Positions 1 through 6,217 of a stretch of 35,892 bases of DNA are shown one piece after another. The translations under genes and the position numbers were made by a program. Positions within the stretch are counted from its first letter, which is position 1, and each line of letters starts with the position of its first letter. The notes beneath the pieces are model-generated. The model searched no databases. It was given only the letters and a program-made list of their open reading frames with translations, and had not been told where the DNA came from. Location of the stretch: assembly GCA_002296285.1 (NCBI GenBank), contig DBHX01000045.1, forward strand, positions 625-36,516, given 5' to 3'. This DNA is from a bacterium UBP8_UBA817 (GTDB taxonomy: Bacteria; Margulisbacteria; Marinamargulisbacteria; UBA817).

Positions 1-1205
1 TGCATAACGGTTGTATGATCTCTGTTACCAAAATTATCCCCAATTTTTAACAATGATATATTGGTTACTTCTCGAGATAAATACATGGCTATTTGTCGAG
101 CTAGAGCTATATTTTTTGTTCTTGATTTGGATGATAAGTCATCAATACTAACATCTAATTTTGTTGATACCAGTCGTTTTATTTGGGGAATGGTTAGTGG
201 TTTTTTATGTTGTTCATTAATTAAATCTTTTATGATTTTACTGGCAACAACAATGTCAATATCTGAATCTAATAAATTAGCATAAGCTGTAATTCGATTA
301 AGCGCCCCTTCAAGTTCTCTGACATTATTTGGAATCTGAGACGCAACATAGTGGAGAACCTCATCAGAAACCTCCGTTTTGTTTTCTTCCATTTTTGTTC
401 TTAATATGGCAATTCTAGTTTCCAATTCTGGTGGTTGAATATCTGCCGTTAGACCCCAGCTAAATCTTGTTTTTAAACGATCTTGCAATGTCGGTATTTC
501 ATTTGGGGGACAATCAGAAGTAATCACAATTTGTTTGTTTTGGCCATGAAGTTCGTTAAATGTATGGAAAAACTCTTCTTGTGTCGATTCTTTACCGGCT
601 AAAAATTGAATATCATCAATCAGAAGGACATCCGTAGAACGGTATGTATTTTTAAATTCTGTTGTGGATCGGTTTCTAAGTGAATTAATCAAATCATTGG
701 TGAATTTTTCAGAAGTTACCAACCTTACATTTAAGTTTTGTTTCGAGATCTCATTGGCTATTGCGTGTAACAAATGAGTTTTTCCTATTCCAACGGACCC
801 ATAAATATATAATGGATTATACGCTCTTGCTGGACGTTTTGCCACGGCTTCAGCCGCTGCGAATGCGAATCGATTATTATTTCCGACGATAAAACGATCA
901 AATGTAAATAGTGAGTTAAACTTAGATGGTCGATGATGGTCTGGTTTTTGAAATAATTCCAATTGGCTATTATCTTGAAGTTCTTCCTCTTTTTCTTGAA
1001 TATCAATTTGAACAGGTTCATCAACATATGAACAAATAAGGGAAAAGCACTTATTTTCTATCCATTGTTTCATATAAACATCAGAAACAATGAGCATAAG
1101 TTTTCCATCAGAAGGCTCAACTGATACAGAGTTTTTGAATATTTGGAGGTTAGGTTCACTTAAATCTTGTTTTAATTTTTCTAATAAATTTTCTTTTGTT
1201 ATCAT
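1..1205 (-). CDS. dnaA: Chromosomal replication initiator DnaA (3' end cut by window edge)
   Basis: Initiates replication by binding DnaA boxes and opening the origin. About 401 codons are visible from ATG at 1205. The N-terminal domain covers roughly residues 1-80. The AAA+ domain has Walker A GSVGIGKT at 136-143 and Walker B LLIDDIQF around 194-201. The helix-turn-helix domain IV reaches the signature NFGNRDHTTVM at the left edge, so only the last tens of residues are missing (E. coli DnaA has 467). Walker A carries Ser-Val where E. coli has Gly-Thr. The gene runs away from a short region rich in DnaA boxes and from the methyltransferase gene upstream. A weak GGAA-type ribosome site precedes the ATG. 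Identification is essentially certain. Confidence 0.98.
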   Translation of the reverse strand, partial: MITKENLLEKLKQDLSEPNLQIFKNSVSVEPSDGKLMLIVSDVYMKQWIENKCFSLICSYVDEPVQIDIQEKEEELQDNSQLELFQKPDHHRPSKFNSLFTFDRFIVGNNNRFAFAAAEAVAKRPARAYNPLYIYGSVGIGKTHLLHAIANEISKQNLNVRLVTSEKFTNDLINSLRNRSTTEFKNTYRSTDVLLIDDIQFLAGKESTQEEFFHTFNELHGQNKQIVITSDCPPNEIPTLQDRLKTRFSWGLTADIQPPELETRIAILRTKMEENKTEVSDEVLHYVASQIPNNVRELEGALNRITAYANLLDSDIDIVVASKIIKDLINEQHKKPLTIPQIKRLVSTKLDVSIDDLSSKSRTKNIALARQIAMYLSREVTNISLLKIGDNFGNRDHTTVM

Positions 1206-1210
1206 TTTAC

Positions 1211-1274
1211 TTTTCCACGATAATTCTTTTCTTACTTAAAGTCAGTTATGTGCTTTTCCACAATTTTATCCACA
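1211..1274. other. Cluster of DnaA boxes, candidate oriC or dnaA autoregulatory region
   Basis: Three same-orientation boxes lie between dnaA and the methyltransferase gene: TTTTCCACG at 1211-1219, TTTTCCACA at 1254-1262 and a consensus TTATCCACA at 1266-1274. The last two are 12 bp apart, about one helical turn. The DNA between the first and second is AT-rich. Boxes next to dnaA commonly mark oriC or autorepress dnaA. The region is only about 60 bp, so a full origin would have to extend into neighbouring genes or lie elsewhere. The consensus box covers the methyltransferase stop codon. Confidence 0.6.
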
Positions 1275-1291
1275 TTGTTTTTTAGCTACAA
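1263..1291 (-). promoter_or_regulatory. Putative dnaA promoter
   Basis: Read on the minus strand: -35 TTGTAG (1286-1291), 17-bp spacer, -10 TAAAAT (1263-1268). The -10 overlaps the consensus DnaA box, which fits repression of dnaA by its own product. It would give a leader of about 50 bases. Confidence 0.45.
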
Positions 1292-2003
1292 TATAGACAC
1301 TTGGACCAATGTTAAATGAGCTTAAAAGCATATTTAGTATCCCTTCAAAAGATATTAACATCGACGGTGGAAAAATTTGTTTTATAAATCCGACTCGAAA
1401 TAAACCAACTTGACGCTTATCAACAATATTAAATCCAGAATCCTGAATTTTTTCAATGATAAATTGTGGATTATAATTAAAATATCCCGCCGAAACTTTA
1501 ATTTTGTTCTTTTTAATTGAAAATGGGCGTTTTATTTTATTTTTTATATGATAATGATTCGGTATATCCAATATCAAACACCCGCCTTCATTTAAATTGT
1601 CATATAGTTTTTTTATTAATTGATCCACATCTTCAAGGTGGTGTAAGGTTCGAATGGATATTATCGCATCCGCTTTTTTACTAATGTTTAATTCATAAAG
1701 ACTCTGTTTATAAAAATGAATATTTTTTTTCATTCCGTAAATATCTTTTGCCTGTTTCAATAGGTTTTTTGCGTAATCAACCAGATGATATTCACTAAAT
1801 AAATGACAATAACTTTCAAATAATCTTCCAAATCCACACCCAGCATCGCAAATGCTTTTTCCATTGGTTGAATATTTTTTTAAAAGTTTATTCACCAGCT
1901 TAAATTCTAGCTGGTGTTCGTATTCTCTATTTTTTTTGGTCCAAAATTCTGTTTTGTAGTCGTAATCTGAATAGTCGCAAATGTTCACTTTACTCATACA
2001 CAT
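1266..2003 (-). CDS. Class I SAM-dependent methyltransferase, substrate unknown
   Basis: A 245-residue Rossmann-fold methyltransferase of the methyltransferase 11/25 type. Motif I, DAGCGFG, is at about 53-59. The segment ISIRTLHHLEDV follows around motif IV/V, then LNEGGCLILDIPN. No signal peptide or membrane segment stands out. The C-terminal 70 residues look like the variable substrate-specific part and suggest no target. Proteins like this act on small molecules, lipids, quinones or proteins; nothing here chooses among them. The start could be ATG 2003 or the in-frame ATG 1997. A GATAAT at 2006-2011 lies 8 bases before ATG 1997 and TATAGA at 2013-2018 lies 9 bases before ATG 2003, with no Shine-Dalgarno. 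It sits between dnaA and mnmG, an unusual place, and its stop overlaps a DnaA box. Confidence 0.85.
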   Translation of the reverse strand: MCMSKVNICDYSDYDYKTEFWTKKNREYEHQLEFKLVNKLLKKYSTNGKSICDAGCGFGRLFESYCHLFSEYHLVDYAKNLLKQAKDIYGMKKNIHFYKQSLYELNISKKADAIISIRTLHHLEDVDQLIKKLYDNLNEGGCLILDIPNHYHIKNKIKRPFSIKKNKIKVSAGYFNYNPQFIIEKIQDSGFNIVDKRQVGLFRVGFIKQIFPPSMLISFEGILNMLLSSFNIGPSVYIVAKKQCG

Positions 2004-2005
2004 AA

Positions 2006-2018
2006 ATTATCATCTATA
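2006..2018 (-). promoter_or_regulatory. Candidate -10 elements for the methyltransferase gene
   Basis: Minus-strand TATAGA (2018-2013) and GATAAT (2011-2006) lie 9 and 8 bases before the two possible start codons (2003 and 1997). Both are compatible with a leaderless or near-leaderless transcript. No Shine-Dalgarno is seen. Confidence 0.35.
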
Positions 2019-2046
2019 ACCATTTAAAGGAAGACTGACCATTTTC

Positions 2047-2092
2047 TTGCATTTCCAGTACACTGTTTTATAGTTCTGCGTCTTGCTAAAAT
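2047..2092 (+). promoter_or_regulatory. Putative mnmG promoter region
   Basis: Two candidates: TTGCAT (2047-2052), 16-bp spacer, TATAGT (2069-2074); or an extended -10, TGC-TAAAAT (2084-2092), giving a leader of about 12 bases. No Shine-Dalgarno precedes the ATG at 2112. Confidence 0.4.
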
Positions 2093-2111
2093 ACATCGAC
2101 CTCATTATGAT

Positions 2112-3944
2112 ATGTCAATGAAGTCAACGTATGATGTGATTGTGGTTGGATGTGGGCATGCGGGATCTGAAGCTATTTTGGCGGCTGCTCGCATGGGGAA
2201 AAAATGTGCCGTATTCTGTTTGGATTTTACTAGGGCCGCCAGCATGCCGTGCAATCCATCCATTGGCGGGTCAGCCAAGGGGCAGATTGTTGGTGAAATA
2301 GATGCCATGGGAGGCATCATGGGTGAAGCCGCAGACAATACCTACCTTCAGATTAAATATTTAAACAGTTCACGTGGCCCAGCGGTTCAAGCGTTGCGTA
2401 CTCAAAACGATAAATATGAATACCCAAAATATGTTCAAAAAAAAATACGTTCATATCAAAATATTGAGATTATTGAAGAAGAGGTTTCCGATTTAATCAT
2501 TGAGAACAACGTGGTTCTGGGCGTAAAAACTCAATCGAACACATCCTTCTTTGCAGTATCTATCGTAATTACAACGGGGACATATTTAAAGGGGTTGACC
2601 CATGTTGGGAAAACTCAAAAAAATGAAGGTCGAATGGGAGAGTCTCCATCCAATCATTTATCATCGGCATTGCTTCAGGCCGGGTTGCGTTTGGGTCGAC
2701 TTAAAACTGGGACAACGCCTAGAGTTTGTGCTGAAACCCTTGACTATTCAAAAATGACACCACAAGCTGGAGATCGTCGTTTTTTACACTTTTCATTTAG
2801 AACCAAGGATACAGGTCGACAGAACGATCAAATAGATTGTTATTTAACTAATACCAATCCGGAGGTTCATCAAATTATTGAGAATAATTTACATGCCTCT
2901 CCAATGTTTTCGGGTCAGATTAAAGGCGTTGGGCCCAGGTATTGCCCATCTTTAGAAGATAAGATTGTCCGTTTCAGCGAAAAATCATCTCATCATTTGT
3001 TTATTGAGCCAGAAGCATCGGCCACAACTGAGATCTACATTCAAGGGTTTAATACATCATTGCCCGAAGAAGTACAGCGTCAAATCCTCGATTCCATCGA
3101 TGGATTAAAGGGCTGTAAAATGCTAAAGCCAGGGTACGCCGTGGAATATGACTTTGTTTTCCCAGATCAACTTTACCCGACATTAGAGTGCAAATCCATA
3201 AAAAACTTATTCTTTGCTGGGCAAATAAATGGAACATCAGGTTATGAAGAAGCCGCAGCTCAAGGATTAATCGCTGGAATGAATGCTTCGAAACTTGCTG
3301 GTGGGGAATCTCCGATAATTGTTTCACGTGAAACATCCTATATTGGGACAATGATTGATGACTTGACCTCAAAAAATATCATTAGTGAACCTTATCGTAT
3401 GATGACTGCACGATCAGAGCATCGGCTCTTATTACGACAAGACAATGCGATATTTAGACTTTCCGAACTCGCTTTTTCTCAAGGGTTGTTGTCTGATGCT
3501 GATATTCTTATTATTAGAAATTTAAAGCAAGCTTTAGATGACTGTATTTATTATTGTAAGAAAGAAAATATTTCACCTTCTTTAATGAATAAATATGGGG
3601 TAGAAAAAATTAAATATGAATCATTAATTAAGCGCCCAGAAGTTTTATTTCAGGACATCGTTAATGGACTAGCTTTTAAATTTGATGTTGAAACCATTGA
3701 GAGGGCTGTTACGGAGCTTCGGTATGAGGGGTATATCAAGCGTCAACAAAGACAGATTGAAAAATTGAATAAGTTTAACTCTTTAATCCTGCCTGAAAGC
3801 CTTGATTATTCCAAGATAAAGGGTCTAAGGAATGAGAGCCGCCAAAAGCTAATTGAATGTCGTCCAAAAACCATGTTGGAAGCTCAAAAAATTGCGGGCA
3901 TTAATCCGGCTGACCTGATGATAGTGATGGCCCATGTTAGATAG
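2112..3944 (+). CDS. mnmG: tRNA uridine-34 5-carboxymethylaminomethyl-modifying enzyme MnmG (GidA)
   Basis: FAD- and folate-dependent subunit of the MnmE-MnmG complex, which installs the cmnm5/nm5 group on wobble uridine 34 of several tRNAs. The dinucleotide-binding motif GCGHAG is at residues 13-18. Family-typical motifs follow, including SMPCNPSIGGSAKGQ, the stretch around LGRLKTGTTPR, SGYEEAAAQGL and TARSEHRLLLRQDNA. The 610-residue length matches the family (E. coli 629). An in-frame ATG at 2118 is an alternative start. It overlaps rsmG by 11 bp, the classic gidA-gidB pair. A perfect parS site is embedded at 3320-3335 and is read here as VSRET. Confidence 0.98.
   Translation: MSMKSTYDVIVVGCGHAGSEAILAAARMGKKCAVFCLDFTRAASMPCNPSIGGSAKGQIVGEIDAMGGIMGEAADNTYLQIKYLNSSRGPAVQALRTQNDKYEYPKYVQKKIRSYQNIEIIEEEVSDLIIENNVVLGVKTQSNTSFFAVSIVITTGTYLKGLTHVGKTQKNEGRMGESPSNHLSSALLQAGLRLGRLKTGTTPRVCAETLDYSKMTPQAGDRRFLHFSFRTKDTGRQNDQIDCYLTNTNPEVHQIIENNLHASPMFSGQIKGVGPRYCPSLEDKIVRFSEKSSHHLFIEPEASATTEIYIQGFNTSLPEEVQRQILDSIDGLKGCKMLKPGYAVEYDFVFPDQLYPTLECKSIKNLFFAGQINGTSGYEEAAAQGLIAGMNASKLAGGESPIIVSRETSYIGTMIDDLTSKNIISEPYRMMTARSEHRLLLRQDNAIFRLSELAFSQGLLSDADILIIRNLKQALDDCIYYCKKENISPSLMNKYGVEKIKYESLIKRPEVLFQDIVNGLAFKFDVETIERAVTELRYEGYIKRQQRQIEKLNKFNSLILPESLDYSKIKGLRNESRQKLIECRPKTMLEAQKIAGINPADLMIVMAHVR
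3320..3335. other. parS: parS centromere site 1 (inside mnmG)
   Basis: TGTTTCACGTGAAACA is a perfect 16-bp palindrome and matches the conserved bacterial parS consensus bound by ParB/Spo0J. It lies in mnmG, where it encodes VSRET in frame. A second identical copy is in parA, and parB is 1.2 kb away. Confidence 0.93.
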
Positions 3945-4551
3945 TGGAGTGTTGGAAAAGATTGAATTATTTAAGTCTCATTTATTTGAATACAATGAGT
4001 CTACAAACATTTACTCAAAAAAAAGTTACGATTTCTTAGATAATCACATTCAGGATTCATTAAATTTAGGGGAGTTAGTTAATGGATCAACAATTCACGT
4101 AGACCTCGGTTCTGGGTCGGGTTTGCCAGGAGTTATAATGGCCATTGCTGGAACATCTGAAATTATCTGCATTGAATCAAAGCAAAAGAAACGCTTGTTT
4201 TTAAATTATGTGAAAGAGGCTCTAGATTTAACGAATTTAACGATCTTTGATGGAGATGTTCAATTATTTACAAAAGCTTATTCTGGGCCAAAAATCACGT
4301 CTTTTTCGGCGAAGGCATTTGCAAAGCCCCCGAAATTGTTGATGTATCTATCAATGTTTCGAAAACATCAGTTTTTAAAATCTGCAAGTTGTTGGGTTCC
4401 AATCTCTTTGAACCAAGAAAAAATATTAAGACATTTTGATGAAATTGTTTCTATGAGGACATCTAGTGGCCATGAATTTTTATACTTTAAGATTCAAATG
4501 GCGAGATTTCAAGCGTACAAAGCTGATCTAAAAAATCAATATAATCTTTGA
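3934..4551 (+). CDS. rsmG: 16S rRNA (guanine-527-N7) methyltransferase RsmG (GidB)
   Basis: Uses SAM to methylate N7 of G527 in 16S rRNA; loss in other bacteria gives low-level streptomycin resistance. The protein has 205 residues, family-typical. The SAM-binding motif VDLGSGSGLPGV is near residues 51-62, followed by the acidic end of the second strand (ICIESKQKKRLFL). The usual central SRA(F) motif appears as SAKAFAKPP. It starts inside the end of mnmG (11-bp overlap), so it is probably translationally coupled. Its last 65 bp overlap the 3' end of the convergent parB gene, leaving no room for a terminator between them. Confidence 0.95.
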   Translation: MLDSGVLEKIELFKSHLFEYNESTNIYSKKSYDFLDNHIQDSLNLGELVNGSTIHVDLGSGSGLPGVIMAIAGTSEIICIESKQKKRLFLNYVKEALDLTNLTIFDGDVQLFTKAYSGPKITSFSAKAFAKPPKLLMYLSMFRKHQFLKSASCWVPISLNQEKILRHFDEIVSMRTSSGHEFLYFKIQMARFQAYKADLKNQYNL

Positions 4552-5350
4552 ATCGTCCGTAGCTTACACTGATCGTTAGTTGGTTTTTTCGATGCTTAAT
4601 TTGCACATCGGTGTTTAATTTTTCTGAAAGAGTTTCAATGTAATTGTCGAATAATTGGAGTTGTTTGGATTGCGGCTTTTTTTTCGTTTTCAGTGATTTA
4701 ATTAATTTTTCGGCTTGCCTTACATTAAGCTTTTTGGAAATAATTTCATTTGCAAGTTGCAAACATAATGCCTCATCATTTGAGAAGTCTATTAATGTTC
4801 TTGCATGCCCTTCGCTTAGCTGACCTTGGATGATGTAGTCATGAATGCTTGTGGGTAGTTTTAGTAATCTCAATATATTCGCAATGCTTGATCGTGAACG
4901 TGAAAATAAGGAGCTCAGTGTTTCTTGTGTATAGCTAAAGTCATTAATTAGTCTGTTGAGAGACTGTGCGATTTCAATAATATTTAAATTCTCTCGATCA
5001 ATATTTTCTACTAATGCAATTTCGCATGATTGTTGATCTGTAATATTTTTAATGATTGCAGGGATTGTTTCAAAGTGATTGAGTTTACAGGCTTCAAGCC
5101 GTCGTTCGCCAACAATAAGCTCATAAGCACTATTTACTTTACGAACAATAACTGGTTGAGCAAGGCCATGTTGCTTAATTGAATGCGCCAACTCCTTAAG
5201 TGATGTTTCGTTAAATTCTTTTCTTGGCTGAAATGGATTGGGTGTTATTTGGCTTATTGGAAGTTGTTCAATATTTAATTGTGTATTTGGAATGACACTC
5301 GGTATTAGTGCGTCCAAGCCTTTTCCTAATCGATTAGTTTGTGTTGACAC
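4487..5350 (-). CDS. parB: Chromosome-partitioning protein ParB (Spo0J), parS-binding CTPase
   Basis: Binds parS and spreads as a CTP-dependent clamp, acting with ParA to segregate origins. The protein has 287 residues. The N-terminal tip RLGKGLDALIP is family-typical. The ParB/Srx domain has ITPNPFQPRKEF near residue 35 and the CTP-binding GERRLEACK motif near 100. A helix-turn-helix follows, with LSEGHARTLI near 180, and then a C-terminal dimerisation domain. The start is GTG at 5350 with a strong AAGGAGGT ribosome site 8 bases upstream (plus-strand 5359-5366), inside the end of parA. It overlaps parA by 17 bp. Two matching parS sites lie within 2 kb. Confidence 0.97.
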   Translation of the reverse strand: MSTQTNRLGKGLDALIPSVIPNTQLNIEQLPISQITPNPFQPRKEFNETSLKELAHSIKQHGLAQPVIVRKVNSAYELIVGERRLEACKLNHFETIPAIIKNITDQQSCEIALVENIDRENLNIIEIAQSLNRLINDFSYTQETLSSLFSRSRSSIANILRLLKLPTSIHDYIIQGQLSEGHARTLIDFSNDEALCLQLANEIISKKLNVRQAEKLIKSLKTKKKPQSKQLQLFDNYIETLSEKLNTDVQIKHRKNQLTISVSYGRFKDYIDFLDQLCTLEISPFES

Positions 5351-6107
5351 GTGTTACGACCTCCTTAGCCAATTGATAATAAGCGATTGATCCACTAGAC
5401 TTGGGCTCATATAAAGCGATGGGCAATCCAAAACTCGGAGCTTCTGCTAAGCGAATGTTTCTAGGTATTATTGTATCAAAAATTAATTGATTAAAATATT
5501 TTTTTGCATCAAGCACAACTTGTCGATTTAGCGATGTTCGTTTGTCAAACATGGTGAGCAATATTCCTAAGATTGACAAGTCGGGGTTTAGTCGCTCTTT
5601 TATTAACTGCACGGTATTGGTTAATTTCGCAAGTCCTTCTAGTGCAAAAAATTCACACTGAACAGGAATAACAAGTTTTGTTGAAAATGAAAATGCATTT
5701 AAGGTTAACAGTCCCAGTGATGGTGCGCAGTCTATGATTATATAGTCGTAAAGTGGACAAATTGTGGATAACCGCTGCTTCAATATTGTTTCACGTGAAA
5801 CAACGGATGACAGCTCTACTTCTGCCCCTGCTAGACTTGCTGAAGAAGGAACAATGTGAAGGTTGTTAAATGCGGTTGGGTATATGCAGTTTTCAATCGT
5901 TTCATCATTGGATAGGACATCGTAAACGGAGTGAGTGACTTTTTTTAAGTCAATGCCAATGCCTGAGGATGCATTTGCTTGTGGGTCCAAGTCAATCAAT
6001 AGTGTCTTTGCTCCGGTTTCGCTGATAAATGCTGCAAGATTTAGTGCTGTGGTTGTTTTTCCAACCCCTCCTTTTTGATTTGCAACTGAAATAACTCGAG
6101 AGCTCAT
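5334..6107 (-). CDS. parA: Chromosome-partitioning ATPase ParA (Soj)
   Basis: Deviant-Walker ATPase that binds nucleoid DNA and moves ParB-parS complexes. From ATG 6107 the protein has 257 residues. The deviant Walker A KGGVGKTT is at 12-19, the A' motif LLIDLDPQANAS near 40, and Walker B YIIIDCAPSLG near 120. The frame can be extended to a TTG at 6122, but that adds only five residues before the family-typical MSSRVISVANQKGG start. No Shine-Dalgarno is visible. TATTTT lies 6 bases before the ATG. parS site 2 lies inside the gene and encodes VSRET. It is the first gene of the parAB unit, divergent from clpC. Confidence 0.97.
   Translation of the reverse strand: MSSRVISVANQKGGVGKTTTALNLAAFISETGAKTLLIDLDPQANASSGIGIDLKKVTHSVYDVLSNDETIENCIYPTAFNNLHIVPSSASLAGAEVELSSVVSRETILKQRLSTICPLYDYIIIDCAPSLGLLTLNAFSFSTKLVIPVQCEFFALEGLAKLTNTVQLIKERLNPDLSILGILLTMFDKRTSLNRQVVLDAKKYFNQLIFDTIIPRNIRLAEAPSFGLPIALYEPKSSGSIAYYQLAKEVVTRVNTN
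5763..5771 (-). other. Consensus DnaA box inside parA
   Basis: TGTGGATAA on the plus strand, i.e. TTATCCACA on the minus strand, lies 15 bp from parS site 2. A 9-mer can occur by chance, so a role in origin function or in a Soj-DnaA connection is only a possibility. Confidence 0.35.
5787..5802. other. parS: parS centromere site 2 (inside parA)
   Basis: TGTTTCACGTGAAACA is identical to site 1 and again reads VSRET in the host gene, here on the minus strand. The two sites are about 2.45 kb apart and flank rsmG and parB. Confidence 0.93.
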
Positions 6108-6113
6108 ATATAA

Positions 6114-6119
6114 AAAATA
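6114..6119 (-). promoter_or_regulatory. Candidate -10 element of parA
   Basis: TATTTT on the minus strand is followed by six bases and the parA ATG. No Shine-Dalgarno and no clear -35 are present. It fits a leaderless transcript but is a weak match. Confidence 0.3.
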
Positions 6120-6157
6120 CAAGATATTTATTATTTTTGAAATATTTTAATCAAAAC

Positions 6158-6186
6158 TTGTGGTCGGAGGCTAAATTTAATACTAT
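6158..6186 (+). promoter_or_regulatory. Putative clpC promoter
   Basis: TTGTGG (6158-6163), 17-bp spacer, TACTAT (6181-6186), giving a leader of about 25 bases that contains the Shine-Dalgarno GAGGGAG (6205-6211) before ATG 6218. Confidence 0.55.
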
Positions 6187-6217
6187 GGTAATAGTCAAGA
6201 ATTAGAGGGAGAATACT

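Noticed and set aside
3049..3372. Antisense open frame of 107 codons inside mnmG
   Set aside because: It lies opposite highly conserved MnmG sequence, has no ribosome site and shows no domain. It includes the parS palindrome read backwards.
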